DNA of 64,000 nucleotides from Pandoraea fibrosis (GCF_000807775.2 NZ_CP047385.1:2914001-2978000); one strand, 5' to 3'. Counted from the stretch's first letter, positions 35,503 through 46,147 are shown. Numbers and translations: made by a program. Notes: a model not told the origin generated them from the sequence alone.

Positions 35503-35524
35503 ACGGCCGCCCGAAGGCGGCCGT
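35503..35524 (-). terminator. Terminator of the sigma/DUF3619/DUF3106 operon
   Basis: On the minus strand ACGGCCGCC-TTCG-GGCGGCCGT is a perfect 9-bp stem on a stable TTCG tetraloop, followed by TTTGCATTT. It lies ~25 bases after the DUF3106 stop. Confidence 0.75.
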
Positions 35525-35550
35525 GGCGGCACACATTGCTGACGGGTGCG

Positions 35551-36429
35551 TCAGTTGTGGTGGTAGATCTCGGAGTTGAAGACCGCGTCGCCGTTCTTGT
35601 CGGCGTTCGCCGCACCGGCACTGGCAGCGCCGGAACTGGCACCCGCAGGGGCCGACGCTGCCGACGAAGGTGCCGGGGCCGGCTGCGCGCTCGGCGCGGA
35701 CGCTCCCGACGGCGCCGGGGTTGGCAACGCACCATTCTTGGCCGCGGGGCCCGTGTCCTTGCGATGCACGACGGCGTAGGGATTCTTCACACCGGGGCGG
35801 CCCGACGGCGGGGCGCTGACCACATTGGGGCGGTTCGCTTGCTTCTTGTCGTCGGCGGCCAGACGCTTTTTCTGTTCTTCGGTGAGTTGCTGGTACTGCT
35901 GCCACACCTGCGCCTTGCGCTCGGGCGGCAGGGTCTTGGCGTTCTGGTAGCTCTCACGCGCCAACTGGCGTTGTTCGGGGGTCAGGCCGACCCAATCGGC
36001 CATACGGTCGTGCAAACGCTTGCGGCCTTCGGGCGACAGCGTATGAAAGCGCTTGGCGATCTCGATCCACTTGTCGCGCTGGCGCTCGCTCATGCGATTC
36101 CAGTTTTGCGCGAGCGGGGAGAGAGCATCCTGCTGGCTCGGCGTGAGCTTGGCCCACAGGCCGCCGGGCGACGGCGCGGCGGCCACCGGTGCGCTCGCAG
36201 TCGCGGCGGCGCCGGTGGTGAGGCTGCCGACCGGAGCACTGGCCGGGCCGGCGGCGCCGGGCGCCGACGTGCCGGAGATGACCTGCGGCGCATCGGACAC
36301 CGGATCCGGGGCTTGCGAGCGGCGCAGCGCGGCCGTGCCGGCGAGCGCGGCCACGATTAGCGCGGCGACCAGAAAAAGTACGTTGCGTCGCGTCACTGGT
36401 CGGTCTTGAGTGGGGGAACTACTGGGCAC
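35551..36429 (-). CDS. DUF3106 protein, envelope-anchored with LTPxQ helices
   Basis: A 292-residue protein with one N-terminal membrane helix (~15-35) and a long Ala/Pro/Ser-rich linker. The helical DUF3106 core (~88-195) has repeated LTPxQ-like motifs (KLTPSQQDALSPLAQNW; HTLSPEGRKRLHDRMADWVGLTPEQRQLARESY; LPPERKAQVWQQYQQLTEEQKKRL). These resemble CpxP/CnrX-type periplasmic sensor proteins, but the family function is not established. A low-complexity Ala/Ser/Pro tail follows. Its start overlaps the DUF3619 stop by 11 bases, and a terminator follows, so it is the last gene of a three-gene unit. Confidence 0.85.
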   Translation of the reverse strand: MPSSSPTQDRPVTRRNVLFLVAALIVAALAGTAALRRSQAPDPVSDAPQVISGTSAPGAAGPASAPVGSLTTGAAATASAPVAAAPSPGGLWAKLTPSQQDALSPLAQNWNRMSERQRDKWIEIAKRFHTLSPEGRKRLHDRMADWVGLTPEQRQLARESYQNAKTLPPERKAQVWQQYQQLTEEQKKRLAADDKKQANRPNVVSAPPSGRPGVKNPYAVVHRKDTGPAAKNGALPTPAPSGASAPSAQPAPAPSSAASAPAGASSGAASAGAANADKNGDAVFNSEIYHHN

Positions 36430-36847
36430 GCTTCAGATACGCGTTGAAACCGTGATCGGCATAGGCCGACAGCGGCAGTTCGTCGCTCAATACGGCGGCA
36501 TCGATATCCGCCAGGTCCTGAATGTGCTGCTGATGTTCCCAGTACGCGATACCCGCCAAACCGATCACCAGCGCGGCGAGCGGCCACAGCAGGCCCAGGC
36601 GTCCCAGTTTGTCGAACACGCGCCGCGGCCCGCCAATGTCCGGCGAATGCACGGCGCCCACACCCGCGAGTACCAACGCCGGTTGCACGACGGCGACCGG
36701 TTCCGGCTTTTTACGGGCGAGCGCCTCCTGGCGAGCGGCAGCCAGCCGGGCCGCGATATTCGGCGACGGCGTGTCGGACGCTTCGTCCAATGCACGCCGC
36801 ACGCGATTTGCGAAGCGGATTTCCCTCGTTTCCAGATCGTGACTCAT
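36419..36847 (-). CDS. DUF3619 single-pass membrane protein, possible anti-sigma factor
   Basis: A 142-residue protein: a cytoplasmic N-terminal part (~1-80) with a charged helix (TREIRFANRVRRALDEASD), one membrane helix (~84-103, LGLLWPLAALVIGLAGIAYW) and a ~40-residue periplasmic tail. This layout is like small anti-sigma factors. The ATG at 36847 overlaps the stop of the sigma gene (ATGA), the usual coupling for sigma/anti-sigma pairs; the anti-sigma role is inference. The longer frame to 36931 would lie inside the sigma gene. Confidence 0.82.
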   Translation of the reverse strand: MSHDLETREIRFANRVRRALDEASDTPSPNIAARLAAARQEALARKKPEPVAVVQPALVLAGVGAVHSPDIGGPRRVFDKLGRLGLLWPLAALVIGLAGIAYWEHQQHIQDLADIDAAVLSDELPLSAYADHGFNAYLKRAQ

Positions 36848-37416
36848 AACCTGATCCCTTTTGCCTTCAACGCCTGCGCCAACGCGTGTGTTGCACGCGA
36901 ACAGTGCGTCTTGACGCTGCCTTCTGAACACCCCATCGTGGCGGCGGTCTCCGCAACGTCCATGTCTTCCCAGTAACGCATGAGGAAGGCTTCTCGTTGA
37001 CGTGTCGGTAGTTTCTGTATTTCCGTCTCGATGATGGTGAGGATTTCAGCACGCGAAACGGAGTCCTCGCTGCTCTCGGTCTGCACAGACCCATCCTCGC
37101 CCAGCAAGGTTTCCAACGGGTCGAAATCATCGCGTTCGTCGTCGCCGGGGCCGGCAAGATTCGAGAAGAGCGTGACCCAGGTGTTGCGCACCTTTTGCCG
37201 ACGGAAATAGTCGTGAATCGTGTTCTGGAGGATGCGCGTGAAGAGCAGCGGGAGGTCGGCCGGCGGCTTGTCGCCGTACTTCTCGGCGAGCCGGATCATC
37301 GCATCCTGAACGATATCGAGGGCGGCCTCGTCGTCGCGAACGGCATAGACGGCCTGCTTGAAGGCGCGCCGTTCAATGCCCGCGAGAAAATCCGCCAGTT
37401 CCTTGTCAGATGCCAT
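36844..37416 (-). CDS. RNA polymerase sigma factor, ECF type
   Basis: A 190-residue sigma-70 family protein with only regions 2 and 4. Region 2 is at ~15-80 (YAVRDDEAALDIVQDAMIRLAEKYGD, then LPLLFTRILQNTIHDYFRRQKVRNTWV). A ~45-residue acidic linker (DDERDDFDPLETLLGEDGS) follows, then region 4 (ILTIIETEIQKLPTRQREAFLMRYWEDMDVAETAATMGCSEGSVKTHCSRATHALAQAL). The three genes after it overlap in tandem, so it forms a compact regulatory module. The promoter it recognises is not evident. Confidence 0.93.
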   Translation of the reverse strand: MASDKELADFLAGIERRAFKQAVYAVRDDEAALDIVQDAMIRLAEKYGDKPPADLPLLFTRILQNTIHDYFRRQKVRNTWVTLFSNLAGPGDDERDDFDPLETLLGEDGSVQTESSEDSVSRAEILTIIETEIQKLPTRQREAFLMRYWEDMDVAETAATMGCSEGSVKTHCSRATHALAQALKAKGIRL

Positions 37417-37864
37417 CCGGTGGGGTACACGCAGCGTTTGCCGCTGCGCCTGTGAAATGCCGTGTAAGCGTAAAGATCACGTAAAGTTCGCGTAGTCGGA
37501 GCGGATGCTACCAAAAACGCGCTTCGCTGTAACCGCTTTTGCTTCCGGTTGTGTCACGTTGCGACGGCGCCGGGCTCGCCAGGTTCCTATCGTGTGAAGA
37601 TTGTGCACCAGCGTGGGGCGGCTTGGCGCGCGGTGTGGGAATTCCGCAAGCCTGACTTTGCAATCATGCTGCAAATGCATAAACTCGCTTGACCATTTTG
37701 CTGCGAACCGGTAAGGTTGCCAGTTCGCAATATCTGTGATTGTCTCAATATCGGCACGCCTATCCGGGGTGTCCATCATTCAGACGCGCAGCTTGAGCCC
37801 GAACCATAAGTTCGCGGGGAGAGCACCCGATCAAAATTTTTGCCGAAACTTTGAAAGGTCGACG
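37417..37864. other. 448-base divergent region upstream of ilvI
   Basis: It holds the promoters of the divergent sigma operon and of ilvI. The 37640-37860 part is more AT-rich. TTGACC at 37690-37695 and TAAGGT at 37713-37718 are 17 bases apart but the second is a poor -10 box. I looked for a leader peptide rich in Ile, Val and Leu followed by an attenuator and did not find one. AAAGG at ~37853 is the likely ribosome binding site for ilvI. Confidence 0.45.
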
Positions 37865-39634
37865 ATGAACATGCCAAGCGCGGAATTCTCCGAGGCGGAA
37901 GCTACACGCCACCAAAACACTTCCGAAGACATGATTGGCGCCGAAATTCTCGTGCGCTCGCTTCAGGAAGAAGGGGTCGAACATCTGTGGGGTTATCCCG
38001 GCGGTTCGGTTCTCTACATCTACGACGAACTCTACAAGCAGGACAAGATCCAGCACATTCTGGTGCGCCATGAGCAGGCAGCCGTGCATGCGGCCGACGC
38101 TTATTCGCGTTCCACCGACAAAGTCGGCGTGTGCCTCGTGACGTCGGGCCCCGGTGTGACCAATGCGGTTACCGGTATTGCCACGGCGTACATGGATTCG
38201 ATTCCGCTCGTCATCATTACCGGGCAGGTGCCCACGGCCGCTATCGGCCAGGACGCCTTCCAGGAGTGCGACACGGTCGGGATCACGCGTCCGTGCGTCA
38301 AGCACAACTTCCTCGTGAAGGACGTGCGCGATCTCGCCGCCACCATCAAGAAAGCCTTCTATATCGCCAAGACGGGCCGTCCGGGTCCGGTGCTGGTCGA
38401 TATTCCGAAGGACGTATCCAAGGCGCGTTGCCGCTTCGAGTATCCGAAGTCGGTGTCGCTGCGCTCGTACAACCCGGTCACGAAGGGCCACTCGGGCCAG
38501 ATTCGCAAGGCGATGAGCCTGCTGCTCTCGGCCAAGCGCCCCTATATCTACACCGGCGGCGGCATCATTCTGGCCGATGCGTCGAAGGAACTGAATCAGT
38601 TCTGCGATCTGCTCGGCTATCCGGTGACCAATACGCTCATGGGCCTGGGCGGGTATCGCGCGAGCGATCCCAAGTTCCTCGGCATGCTGGGCATGCACGG
38701 CACTTACGAAGCCAACATGGCCATGCAGCACTGCGACGTGCTCATCGCCATCGGTGCGCGCTTCGACGACCGCGTGATCGGCAATCCGGAGCACTTCTCC
38801 TCGACCGCACGCAAGATCATCCACGTCGATATCGACCCGTCGTCGATCTCCAAGCGTGTGAAGGTCGACATCCCGATCGTCGGCGACGTGAAGGAAGTGC
38901 TGCGCGAAATGATCGAAAATCTGCAGACGGCCGAACATGGCCCTGACACCGCGGCACTTGCCGACTGGTGGAAGCAGATCGAGGAATGGCGTTCGCGCGA
39001 CTGCCTCGCCTTCGATCGCAAGAGCGAGATCATCAAGCCGCAACATGTGGTCGAGACGTACTGGAAGCTCACGAACGGCGACGCCTTCGTGTGCTCTGAC
39101 GTCGGTCAGCACCAGATGTGGGCTGCGCAATACTATCGCTTCAACCAGCCGCGTCGCTGGATCAACTCGGGTGGTCTGGGCACCATGGGCTTTGGCCTGC
39201 CGGCAGCCATGGGCGTGAAGATGGCGCATCCGGATGCCGAAGTTGCCTGTATCACCGGCGAAGGGTCGATCCAGATGTGCATTCAGGAGCTCTCGACGTG
39301 TCTGCAATACCGCACGCCGATCAAGATCCTGTCGCTCAATAATCGCTATCTGGGCATGGTTCGCCAGTGGCAGCAGATCGAATACAGCAAGCGCTACTCC
39401 AGTTCGTACATGGACGCGCTGCCGGACTTCGTGAAGCTCGCCGAGGCCTACGGTCATGTCGGGATGCGCATCGAGAAGTCGTCGGACGTTGAGCCGGCAC
39501 TGCGCGAGGCGTTGCGCCTGAAGGATCGTACGGTATTCATGGATTTCCAAACGGATCCCACCGAAAACGTCTGGCCGATGGTCCAGGCGGGCAAGGGCAT
39601 CAGCGAGATGCTGCTCGGTTCGGAAGATCTGTAA
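37865..39634 (+). CDS. ilvI: Acetolactate synthase large (catalytic) subunit
   Basis: A 589-residue ThDP enzyme that makes 2-acetolactate or 2-aceto-2-hydroxybutyrate, the first common step of Val, Leu and Ile synthesis. It begins MIGAEILVRSLQEEGVEHLWGYPGGSVLYIYDEL (with the catalytic Glu region HEQAAVHAADAYSRS), has the middle FAD domain (ARFDDRVIGN), and ends with the ThDP motif region GLGTMGFGLPAAMGVKMAHPDAEVACITGEGSIQMCIQEL...NNRYLGMVRQWQ. The start at 37865 was chosen over 37736 because AAAGG precedes it and the upstream residues are not family-like. It forms an operon with ilvH and ilvC. Confidence 0.96.
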   Translation: MNMPSAEFSEAEATRHQNTSEDMIGAEILVRSLQEEGVEHLWGYPGGSVLYIYDELYKQDKIQHILVRHEQAAVHAADAYSRSTDKVGVCLVTSGPGVTNAVTGIATAYMDSIPLVIITGQVPTAAIGQDAFQECDTVGITRPCVKHNFLVKDVRDLAATIKKAFYIAKTGRPGPVLVDIPKDVSKARCRFEYPKSVSLRSYNPVTKGHSGQIRKAMSLLLSAKRPYIYTGGGIILADASKELNQFCDLLGYPVTNTLMGLGGYRASDPKFLGMLGMHGTYEANMAMQHCDVLIAIGARFDDRVIGNPEHFSSTARKIIHVDIDPSSISKRVKVDIPIVGDVKEVLREMIENLQTAEHGPDTAALADWWKQIEEWRSRDCLAFDRKSEIIKPQHVVETYWKLTNGDAFVCSDVGQHQMWAAQYYRFNQPRRWINSGGLGTMGFGLPAAMGVKMAHPDAEVACITGEGSIQMCIQELSTCLQYRTPIKILSLNNRYLGMVRQWQQIEYSKRYSSSYMDALPDFVKLAEAYGHVGMRIEKSSDVEPALREALRLKDRTVFMDFQTDPTENVWPMVQAGKGISEMLLGSEDL

Positions 39635-39718
39635 ACAGAGGCGCGTGCGCCGTCAGTCGCCGCCGGTTGGGCCGGCGCGGGTGCGACGTCCCCACACTAG
39701 GACAATCCGGGATACACC

Positions 39719-40210
39719 ATGAGGCACATTATTTCTGTTTTGCTCGAGAACGAGCCGGGCGCGCTGTCGCGCGTGGTCGGCCTTTTCTCGGCGCGTGGCT
39801 ACAATATCGAGACGCTCACCGTCGCGCCGACCGAAGATCGGTCGCTCTCGCGCATGACGGTGGTCACGACAGGCTCCGACGACATCATCGAACAGATCAC
39901 CAAGCACCTGAACCGGCTCATCGAGGTGGTGAAGGTGGTGGATCTGACCGAAGGGGCGCACATCGAGCGCGAGCTTATGCTCATCAAGGTTCGCGCCGTG
40001 GGCAAGGAGCGCGAAGAGATGAAGCGGATGTCGGATATTTTCCGCGGCCGCATCATTGACGTTACTGAAAAGACCTACACGATCGAGCTCACCGGGAATT
40101 CGTCGAAACTCGACGCCTTCATCGACGGGCTGGATCGTACGGCGATTCTCGAGACGGTTCGTACCGGTGGCTCGGGGATCGGGCGCGGAGAGCGCATCCT
40201 GAAGGTCTGA
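39719..40210 (+). CDS. ilvH: Acetolactate synthase small (regulatory) subunit
   Basis: A 163-residue regulatory subunit that stimulates the large subunit and binds valine for feedback inhibition. The N-terminal ACT domain is MRHIISVLLENEPGALSRVVGLFSARGYNIETL, followed by the typical 'VAPTED.SLSRMT' and the C-terminal domain with ELMLIKVRAVGKEREEMKRMSDIFRGRIIDV. The length equals that of E. coli IlvH. It lies 84 bases after ilvI. Confidence 0.97.
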   Translation: MRHIISVLLENEPGALSRVVGLFSARGYNIETLTVAPTEDRSLSRMTVVTTGSDDIIEQITKHLNRLIEVVKVVDLTEGAHIERELMLIKVRAVGKEREEMKRMSDIFRGRIIDVTEKTYTIELTGNSSKLDAFIDGLDRTAILETVRTGGSGIGRGERILKV

Positions 40211-40252
40211 CCGGCAACGGCAACGCGGTAAGCGGATTTCGATCCATTCTGA

Positions 40253-41305
<1,053 letters not shown>

Positions 41306-41420
41306 GTACGACGCGCCGCACGATGCGTATGCCCAAGCGGTTCCGGGCGTTCGCATCGGCGGCGGACGGTGGGGTGGAGTGAGCGCGTCACGCGCATTGC
41401 TTCGCGAACCGTCGCTCAGG

Positions 41421-41470
41421 GCCGTCCGTTTTGCCGTAGCCGTCGCTATGGCAGAGCGGACGGCTTTTTT
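41421..41470 (+). terminator. Terminator after ilvC
   Basis: GCCGTCCG (41421-41428) pairs with CGGACGGC (41457-41464). Inside, TGCCGTAG pairs with CTATGGCA (one G-T pair). Six Ts follow at 41465-41470. It separates the ilv operon from psd, within the 367-base gap; TACAAT at 41589-41594 is a possible psd -10 box. Confidence 0.9.
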
Positions 41471-41672
41471 CGTGTGTGCGCCGAATCGGCGGCGTTCCCG
41501 GGGAATTACCCAGGGCAGTCTCCGGCTTTGCCTTTATGACGCGAACGTGTCGATTGGGGAAAAAGTGTCGCCGCGCCGCGCGCATTGCTACAATGCCGCC
41601 ACGCCACGGTTTGGCCCAAAGCAGGTCGACCCGCTCACTCAACCGTTTTACCAAGGACGCGAGTTCAATCGC

Positions 41673-42308
41673 ATGAATTATCCTCACCCGATCATTGCCC
41701 GTGAGGGCTGGCCCTTCCTGGGTATCGCCGTCGCCGTCGCGCTCGTCGTGCATTTCATGGCTGGCGTGTTTTGGGCCGCGCCGTTCTGGGTGATTGCCCT
41801 GTTTGTTCTGCAGTTCTTCCGCGATCCGCCGCGTCAGGTGCCGCAACAGGCTGGTGCCGTGCTCTCGCCGGCCGATGGCCGCATTGTCGCCATCGAAACC
41901 ACGCAGGACCCCTATGCAGGTCGTGAAGCGCTGAAGATCAGCGTGTTCATGAATGTCTTCAATGTTCACTCGAATCGTGCCCCGGTTGACGGCACGGTGA
42001 CCAAGGTGGAATATTTCCCGGGACGCTTTTTCAACGCCGATCTCGACAAGGCATCGCTCGAGAACGAACGTAATGCGCTGGTGATCGACGTAGGGGGGCA
42101 GATCGTCACGAGCGTGCAGGTTGCCGGGCTCATCGCACGCCGGATTCTCTGCTATGTGAAGCCGGGCGACACGCTCACGCGCGGCCAGCGCTATGGCTTC
42201 ATTCGTTTCGGTTCGCGTGTCGACGTGTATCTGCCGCTGGGCTCGCGTCCGCGTGTGGCGATCGGCGACAAGGTGTCGGCGACCTCGACGATTCTCGCCG
42301 AGCTGTAA
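41673..42308 (+). CDS. psd: Phosphatidylserine decarboxylase proenzyme
   Basis: A 211-residue short (type II) proenzyme that decarboxylates phosphatidylserine to phosphatidylethanolamine. A membrane helix at ~13-48 is followed by the catalytic part with '[13 protein letters not shown]', '[22 protein letters not shown]' and the self-cleavage site FGS (G180-S181), whose serine becomes the pyruvoyl cofactor of the alpha chain. The start at 41673 matches the family; an upstream frame is open but not conserved. It is followed by pssA, so both steps of PE synthesis lie together. Confidence 0.95.
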   Translation: MNYPHPIIAREGWPFLGIAVAVALVVHFMAGVFWAAPFWVIALFVLQFFRDPPRQVPQQAGAVLSPADGRIVAIETTQDPYAGREALKISVFMNVFNVHSNRAPVDGTVTKVEYFPGRFFNADLDKASLENERNALVIDVGGQIVTSVQVAGLIARRILCYVKPGDTLTRGQRYGFIRFGSRVDVYLPLGSRPRVAIGDKVSATSTILAEL

Positions 42309-42468
42309 GCCAGGCGCATACCCCGGAAACCCCGGCCGCCAACGGCGATGTGACGTCGAATCGTGCGTCGCTGTGTCGCGGCCTGCAACTGCTTTCGCTT
42401 CTCGCGTTCCAATAGCGGTGATCCGTCGCGGGTTCGCCCGCAGTCTCAGCATCGTCAAGGAGGTACAG

Positions 42469-43347
42469 ATGCCGGAAAACCATCGCGGCCGCTTGCGCAA
42501 CAATGTCAGGCATCTCTCGCCGTTCGGCCGTCACAAGAATCCATCCGCAGAGCCATCGATGAACGAAGACCACGACCAGGGTGCGGAGGACGATCTGCCG
42601 GTGCGTCCGCGCAACCGCGGTATCTACCTGCTGCCGAACGCTTTCACGACGGCCGCGCTGTTCTGCGGCTTCTTCGCGATCGTGCAGGCCATGAACGACC
42701 GCTTCGAGCAGGCCGCCATTGCGATTTTCTTCGCCATGGTGCTCGACGGCATGGACGGGCGCGTGGCGCGCATGACCAACACGCAGAGCGCATTCGGCGA
42801 GCAATACGATTCGCTCTCTGACATGACCTCGTTCGGCGTGGCGCCAGCGTTGGTGATGTACGAATGGATTCTCCACGAGATCGGCAAGTGGGGCTGGCTC
42901 GCGGCGTTCGTCTATGTGGCGGGGGCGGCACTGCGGCTCGCGCGCTTCAATACGAACATCGGTGTGGTCGACAAACGCTTCTTCCAGGGATTGGCAAGTC
43001 CGGCCGCTGCGGCGCTGATTGCCGGCTTCGTATGGATCACGATCGACAACAAGTTGCCGGTCAATGTCTTCTGGATGCCGTGGGTCGCCTTCGGTCTGAC
43101 AATCTACGCAGGCATGTCGATGGTGTCGAACGCGCCGTTCTACAGCGGCAAGGCGCTCGATGTGCGCCAGCGTGTGTCGTTTGGCGTGGTGTTGCTCTTC
43201 ATGGTCGGCTTCATTCTGGTGTCGTCCGATCCGCCGCTAGTGCTTTTCGGGCTGTTCTGCCTGTACAGCATTTCCGGCTATGTGCTCTGGGGGTTCCGCT
43301 TCCTCAAGGGCCGCCGTCAGCGCATTTTCGGCGAAGTCGACGAATAA
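42469..43347 (+). CDS. pssA: CDP-diacylglycerol-serine O-phosphatidyltransferase
   Basis: A 292-residue inner-membrane enzyme that makes phosphatidylserine from CDP-diacylglycerol and serine. It has the CDP-alcohol phosphatidyltransferase motif from D93 to D118 (DGMDGRVAR...FGEQYDSLSD), a polar ~50-residue N-terminus, and about seven membrane helices. AAGGAGG at 42458-42464 sets the start. It pairs with psd upstream. Confidence 0.95.
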   Translation: MPENHRGRLRNNVRHLSPFGRHKNPSAEPSMNEDHDQGAEDDLPVRPRNRGIYLLPNAFTTAALFCGFFAIVQAMNDRFEQAAIAIFFAMVLDGMDGRVARMTNTQSAFGEQYDSLSDMTSFGVAPALVMYEWILHEIGKWGWLAAFVYVAGAALRLARFNTNIGVVDKRFFQGLASPAAAALIAGFVWITIDNKLPVNVFWMPWVAFGLTIYAGMSMVSNAPFYSGKALDVRQRVSFGVVLLFMVGFILVSSDPPLVLFGLFCLYSISGYVLWGFRFLKGRRQRIFGEVDE

Positions 43348-43548
43348 TTCGGTGGATGCAAGAGGCAAGGGGCGTCTCGGTGCGTCCTTTGTCACTTCGG
43401 GCTGTCAGTGTTGTCACGCGAATTCGCACGGCGATGCTGTAGTCTTGCGAATGCAGGCTCAGAAGTACCCCCTCGGCTCCGGGCATGTCGTGGTAAATCC
43501 GGCGGTTCCGGTGCCGTTTCCGTTGTTCTACGTGACGAAGGAGAAATC

Positions 43549-44034
43549 ATGGGCATTCTGGACTTCGTAAAAGAAGCAGGCGAAGCGTTGTTGGGCAGCA
43601 AGGCGCAGGCCGCCGAGGCCCCCGCACCGGGCCCCGATGCGGACGACGCCAACCGCAAGGCTGCCGAGGCCATCGAGAACTACATCAAGACGCAGAATCT
43701 GGATGCCACTGGCCTGACCGTGACATTCGACGGTGCCTCCCGGACGGTGACCGTGTTCGGCGTGGCCGCCGATCAGGCGACCAAGGAAAAGATTCTGCTG
43801 TGCTGCGGCAATGTGAAGGGCGTCGAGAAGGTGGACGACAAGATGTCGGTGTCGACGGCTTCGGCCGAAGCGTCGTATCACACCGTGGAGAAGGGCGACA
43901 CCCTGTCCGCCATCTCGAAGAAGGTCTATGGCGACGCCAACAAGTACAACGTCATCTTCGAAGCCAACAAGCCGATGCTCTCCAGTCCGGACAAGATCTA
44001 TCCGGGACAGGTGCTGCGCATTCCGCCGGCCTGA
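43549..44034 (+). CDS. kbp: BON-LysM protein, Kbp (YgaU)-like
   Basis: A 161-residue protein with a short N-terminal amphipathic region (MGILDFVKEAGEALLG), a BON domain (~40-95, AEAIENYIKTQNL...VTVFGVAADQATKEKILLCCGNVKGVEKVDD) and a C-terminal LysM domain (~108-160, YHTVEKGDTLSAISKKVYGDANKYNVIFEANKPM). This order is that of E. coli Kbp/YgaU, a cytoplasmic K+ sensor; LysM proteins of this group are also called peptidoglycan-binding. AAGGAG at 43538-43543 gives a strong ribosome binding site. It is apparently monocistronic, between pssA and a terminator. Confidence 0.92.
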   Translation: MGILDFVKEAGEALLGSKAQAAEAPAPGPDADDANRKAAEAIENYIKTQNLDATGLTVTFDGASRTVTVFGVAADQATKEKILLCCGNVKGVEKVDDKMSVSTASAEASYHTVEKGDTLSAISKKVYGDANKYNVIFEANKPMLSSPDKIYPGQVLRIPPA

Positions 44035-44057
44035 TCCGGCGTACGTTTCGTGATGCC

Positions 44058-44088
44058 CAGCCCGGCCCTGTGCCGGGCTGTTTCATTT
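44058..44088 (+). terminator. Terminator after the BON-LysM gene
   Basis: CAGCCCGGC (44058-44066) pairs with GCCGGGCTG (44072-44080) around CCTGT, followed by TTTCATTT. Confidence 0.8.
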
Positions 44089-44155
44089 GGGTGGTCGCTC
44101 AGGCCCGGCACCGGCGCGCGCCCGTCTGCATGCGGCTTGCGGCCCGCGCTGCGCG

Positions 44156-44184
44156 TTGCGAAATCACCTGATTGCGACTATATT
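44156..44184 (+). promoter_or_regulatory. leuA: Sigma-70 promoter for leuA
   Basis: TTGCGA (44156-44161) and TATATT (44179-44184) are 17 bases apart, a good vegetative promoter. It would give a leader of about 275 bases before leuA. In that leader I see a 36-codon open frame from ATG 44191 and possible stems, but no leucine run and no clear terminator, so attenuation cannot be claimed. Confidence 0.65.
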
Positions 44185-44467
44185 GGCGCTCATGATTTCA
44201 GGCGTCACCCCGGCTTCGGGCCTTTCTCTCGCACCGCCATTGCTATGCCGCCATGCCGTTTCCCGCTTGCGGGCCGGCCATGCCTGCGAGCGCGTCGCGC
44301 GCTGATTCCCTCCCGGTAGTTGCCCGCCCGCAGGACGATCCGCCGGCTGTCTGGCTTGCGCCATGACGGCGGGGCGTGGGCGCCGGCGCGTCATTCGGCA
44401 CGCGGGTACGCCGCATCGAGACATCAAGAACAAACCGAACCCTACAAGATCCCCACAGGAGAAAGTC

Positions 44468-46012
44468 ATGGCCGATAAGCTGATCATTTTCGATACGACC
44501 CTGCGCGACGGCGAACAGTCGCCGGGCGCATCGATGACGCGCGATGAGAAGATTCGCATCGCGCGCCAACTGGAGCGTCTGCGTGTGGACGTCATCGAAG
44601 CGGGCTTTGCCGCCAGCTCGAACGGCGACTTCGACGCCATTCAGGCCATTGCCGGCATCGTGAAGGACAGCACGGTCTGTTCCCTCGCCCGCGCGAACGA
44701 TCGCGATATCGCCCGTGCCGCCGAGGCGCTCAAGGGCGCGAACTCGTCGCGTATTCACACATTCATCGCCACGTCGCCGCTTCACATGGAAAAGAAGCTG
44801 CGCATGACGCCGGATCAGGTGTTCGAGCAGGCGAAGCTTGCGGTGCGGTATGCGCGTCAGTTCACGGACAACATCGAATTCTCGCCGGAAGACGGCAGCC
44901 GTTCGGATCTGGATTTCCTGTGCCGCGTGCTCGAAGCCGTGATTCACGAGGGCGCCACGACCATCAATGTGGCCGATACGGTGGGCTACGGCGTGCCGGA
45001 ACTGTATGGCCAGCTCGTGCGCACGCTGCGTGAGCGCGTGCCGAATTCGGATAAGGCGGTGTGGTCGGTCCACTGCCACAACGACCTGGGCATGGCCGTC
45101 GCCAATTCGCTGGCGGGCGTGCAGTTGGGCGGTGCGCGTCAGATCGAGTGCACGATCAACGGTCTGGGCGAGCGCGCGGGCAACACGTCGCTCGAAGAAG
45201 TCGTGATGGCGCTCAAGACCCGCAAGGACTACTTCGGTCTCGAACTGGGTATCGATACCACGCAGATCGTGCCGGCCTCGAAGCTGGTCTCGCAGATCAC
45301 CGGTTTCAACGTTCAGCCGAACAAGGCGGTGGTGGGCGCGAATGCATTTGCTCACGCGTCGGGCATCCATCAGGACGGCGTGCTCAAGGCACGCGACACC
45401 TACGAGATCATGCGTGCGGAAGATGTGGGCTGGACCGCGAACAAGATCGTGCTCGGGAAACTCTCGGGCCGCAATGCGTTCAAGCAGCGCTTGCAGGAGC
45501 TGGGCATCGAGATGGAGTCGGAGCAGGAGGTGAATGCTGCATTCACTCGCTTCAAGGAACTGGCCGACCAGAAATCCGAGATCTTCGACGAAGACATTCT
45601 GGCCATCGTCTCGAACGAAGCGCAGGCCGAGCGTGGCGAGCATTTCTATCTCGTGTCGATGGCGCAGCATTCCGAGACGGGCGAGCGCCCGAGCGCCCGC
45701 GTGGTGTTCACGGCGCAAGGCAAGGAGTTGATCGGCGAGGCCGAAGGCAACGGGCCGGTCGATGCGGTGCTCAACGCCATTGAGTCGCAAGTGAAGAGCG
45801 GTGCCGAGCAATTGCTGTATTCGGTCAACGCCATCACGACCGGCACCCAATCGCAAGGTGAGGTAACGGTGCGTTTGTCGAAGGCCGGGCGCATTGTGAA
45901 CGGCGTGGGCACCGACCCGGATATCGTCGCGGCATCGGCCAAGGCGTATCTGTCGGCGCTCAACAAGCTGTATTCGAAGGCCGAGAAGCTCAACCCGCAA
46001 CTCACACCGTGA
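44468..46012 (+). CDS. leuA: 2-Isopropylmalate synthase
   Basis: A 514-residue enzyme that condenses acetyl-CoA with 2-oxoisovalerate, the first committed step to leucine. The catalytic TIM barrel starts [20 protein letters not shown] and has [21 protein letters not shown] and '[19 protein letters not shown]', with metal-binding His residues in HCHND. The C-terminal regulatory domain (~390-510) would bind leucine for feedback inhibition. AGGAG at 44457-44461 precedes the ATG. It is close to the ilv genes, whose product feeds it. Confidence 0.97.
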   Translation: MADKLIIFDTTLRDGEQSPGASMTRDEKIRIARQLERLRVDVIEAGFAASSNGDFDAIQAIAGIVKDSTVCSLARANDRDIARAAEALKGANSSRIHTFIATSPLHMEKKLRMTPDQVFEQAKLAVRYARQFTDNIEFSPEDGSRSDLDFLCRVLEAVIHEGATTINVADTVGYGVPELYGQLVRTLRERVPNSDKAVWSVHCHNDLGMAVANSLAGVQLGGARQIECTINGLGERAGNTSLEEVVMALKTRKDYFGLELGIDTTQIVPASKLVSQITGFNVQPNKAVVGANAFAHASGIHQDGVLKARDTYEIMRAEDVGWTANKIVLGKLSGRNAFKQRLQELGIEMESEQEVNAAFTRFKELADQKSEIFDEDILAIVSNEAQAERGEHFYLVSMAQHSETGERPSARVVFTAQGKELIGEAEGNGPVDAVLNAIESQVKSGAEQLLYSVNAITTGTQSQGEVTVRLSKAGRIVNGVGTDPDIVAASAKAYLSALNKLYSKAEKLNPQLTP

Positions 46013-46053
46013 TCGATGCCGCGGCCATCGTGTCGAGGGTCGCGGTATCCGGT

Positions 46054-46092
46054 AAAACGCCCGCATCCGGAAGTCCGGTATGCGGGCGTTTT
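46054..46092. terminator. Bidirectional terminator between leuA and the lipoprotein gene
   Basis: AAAACGCCCGCAT (46054-46066) pairs with ATGCGGGCGTTTT (46080-46092), with an inner CCGG-AAGT-CCGG stem and one bulge. The A tract on one side and T tract on the other let it work for both convergent genes. Confidence 0.92.
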
Positions 46093-46147
46093 GCTTCGAT
46101 TGGTTCTGAGTGATTCCGAGCGGCGATGGCGAGGGGCGGAAGCCGCG

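Noticed and set aside
37417..37864. Attenuator upstream of ilvI
   Set aside because: No peptide rich in Ile, Val or Leu and no terminator hairpin with a T tract could be found in this gap.
44191..44301. 36-codon open frame in the leuA leader as a possible leucine leader peptide
   Set aside because: It has no run of leucine codons, no good ribosome binding site and no following terminator/antiterminator pair.
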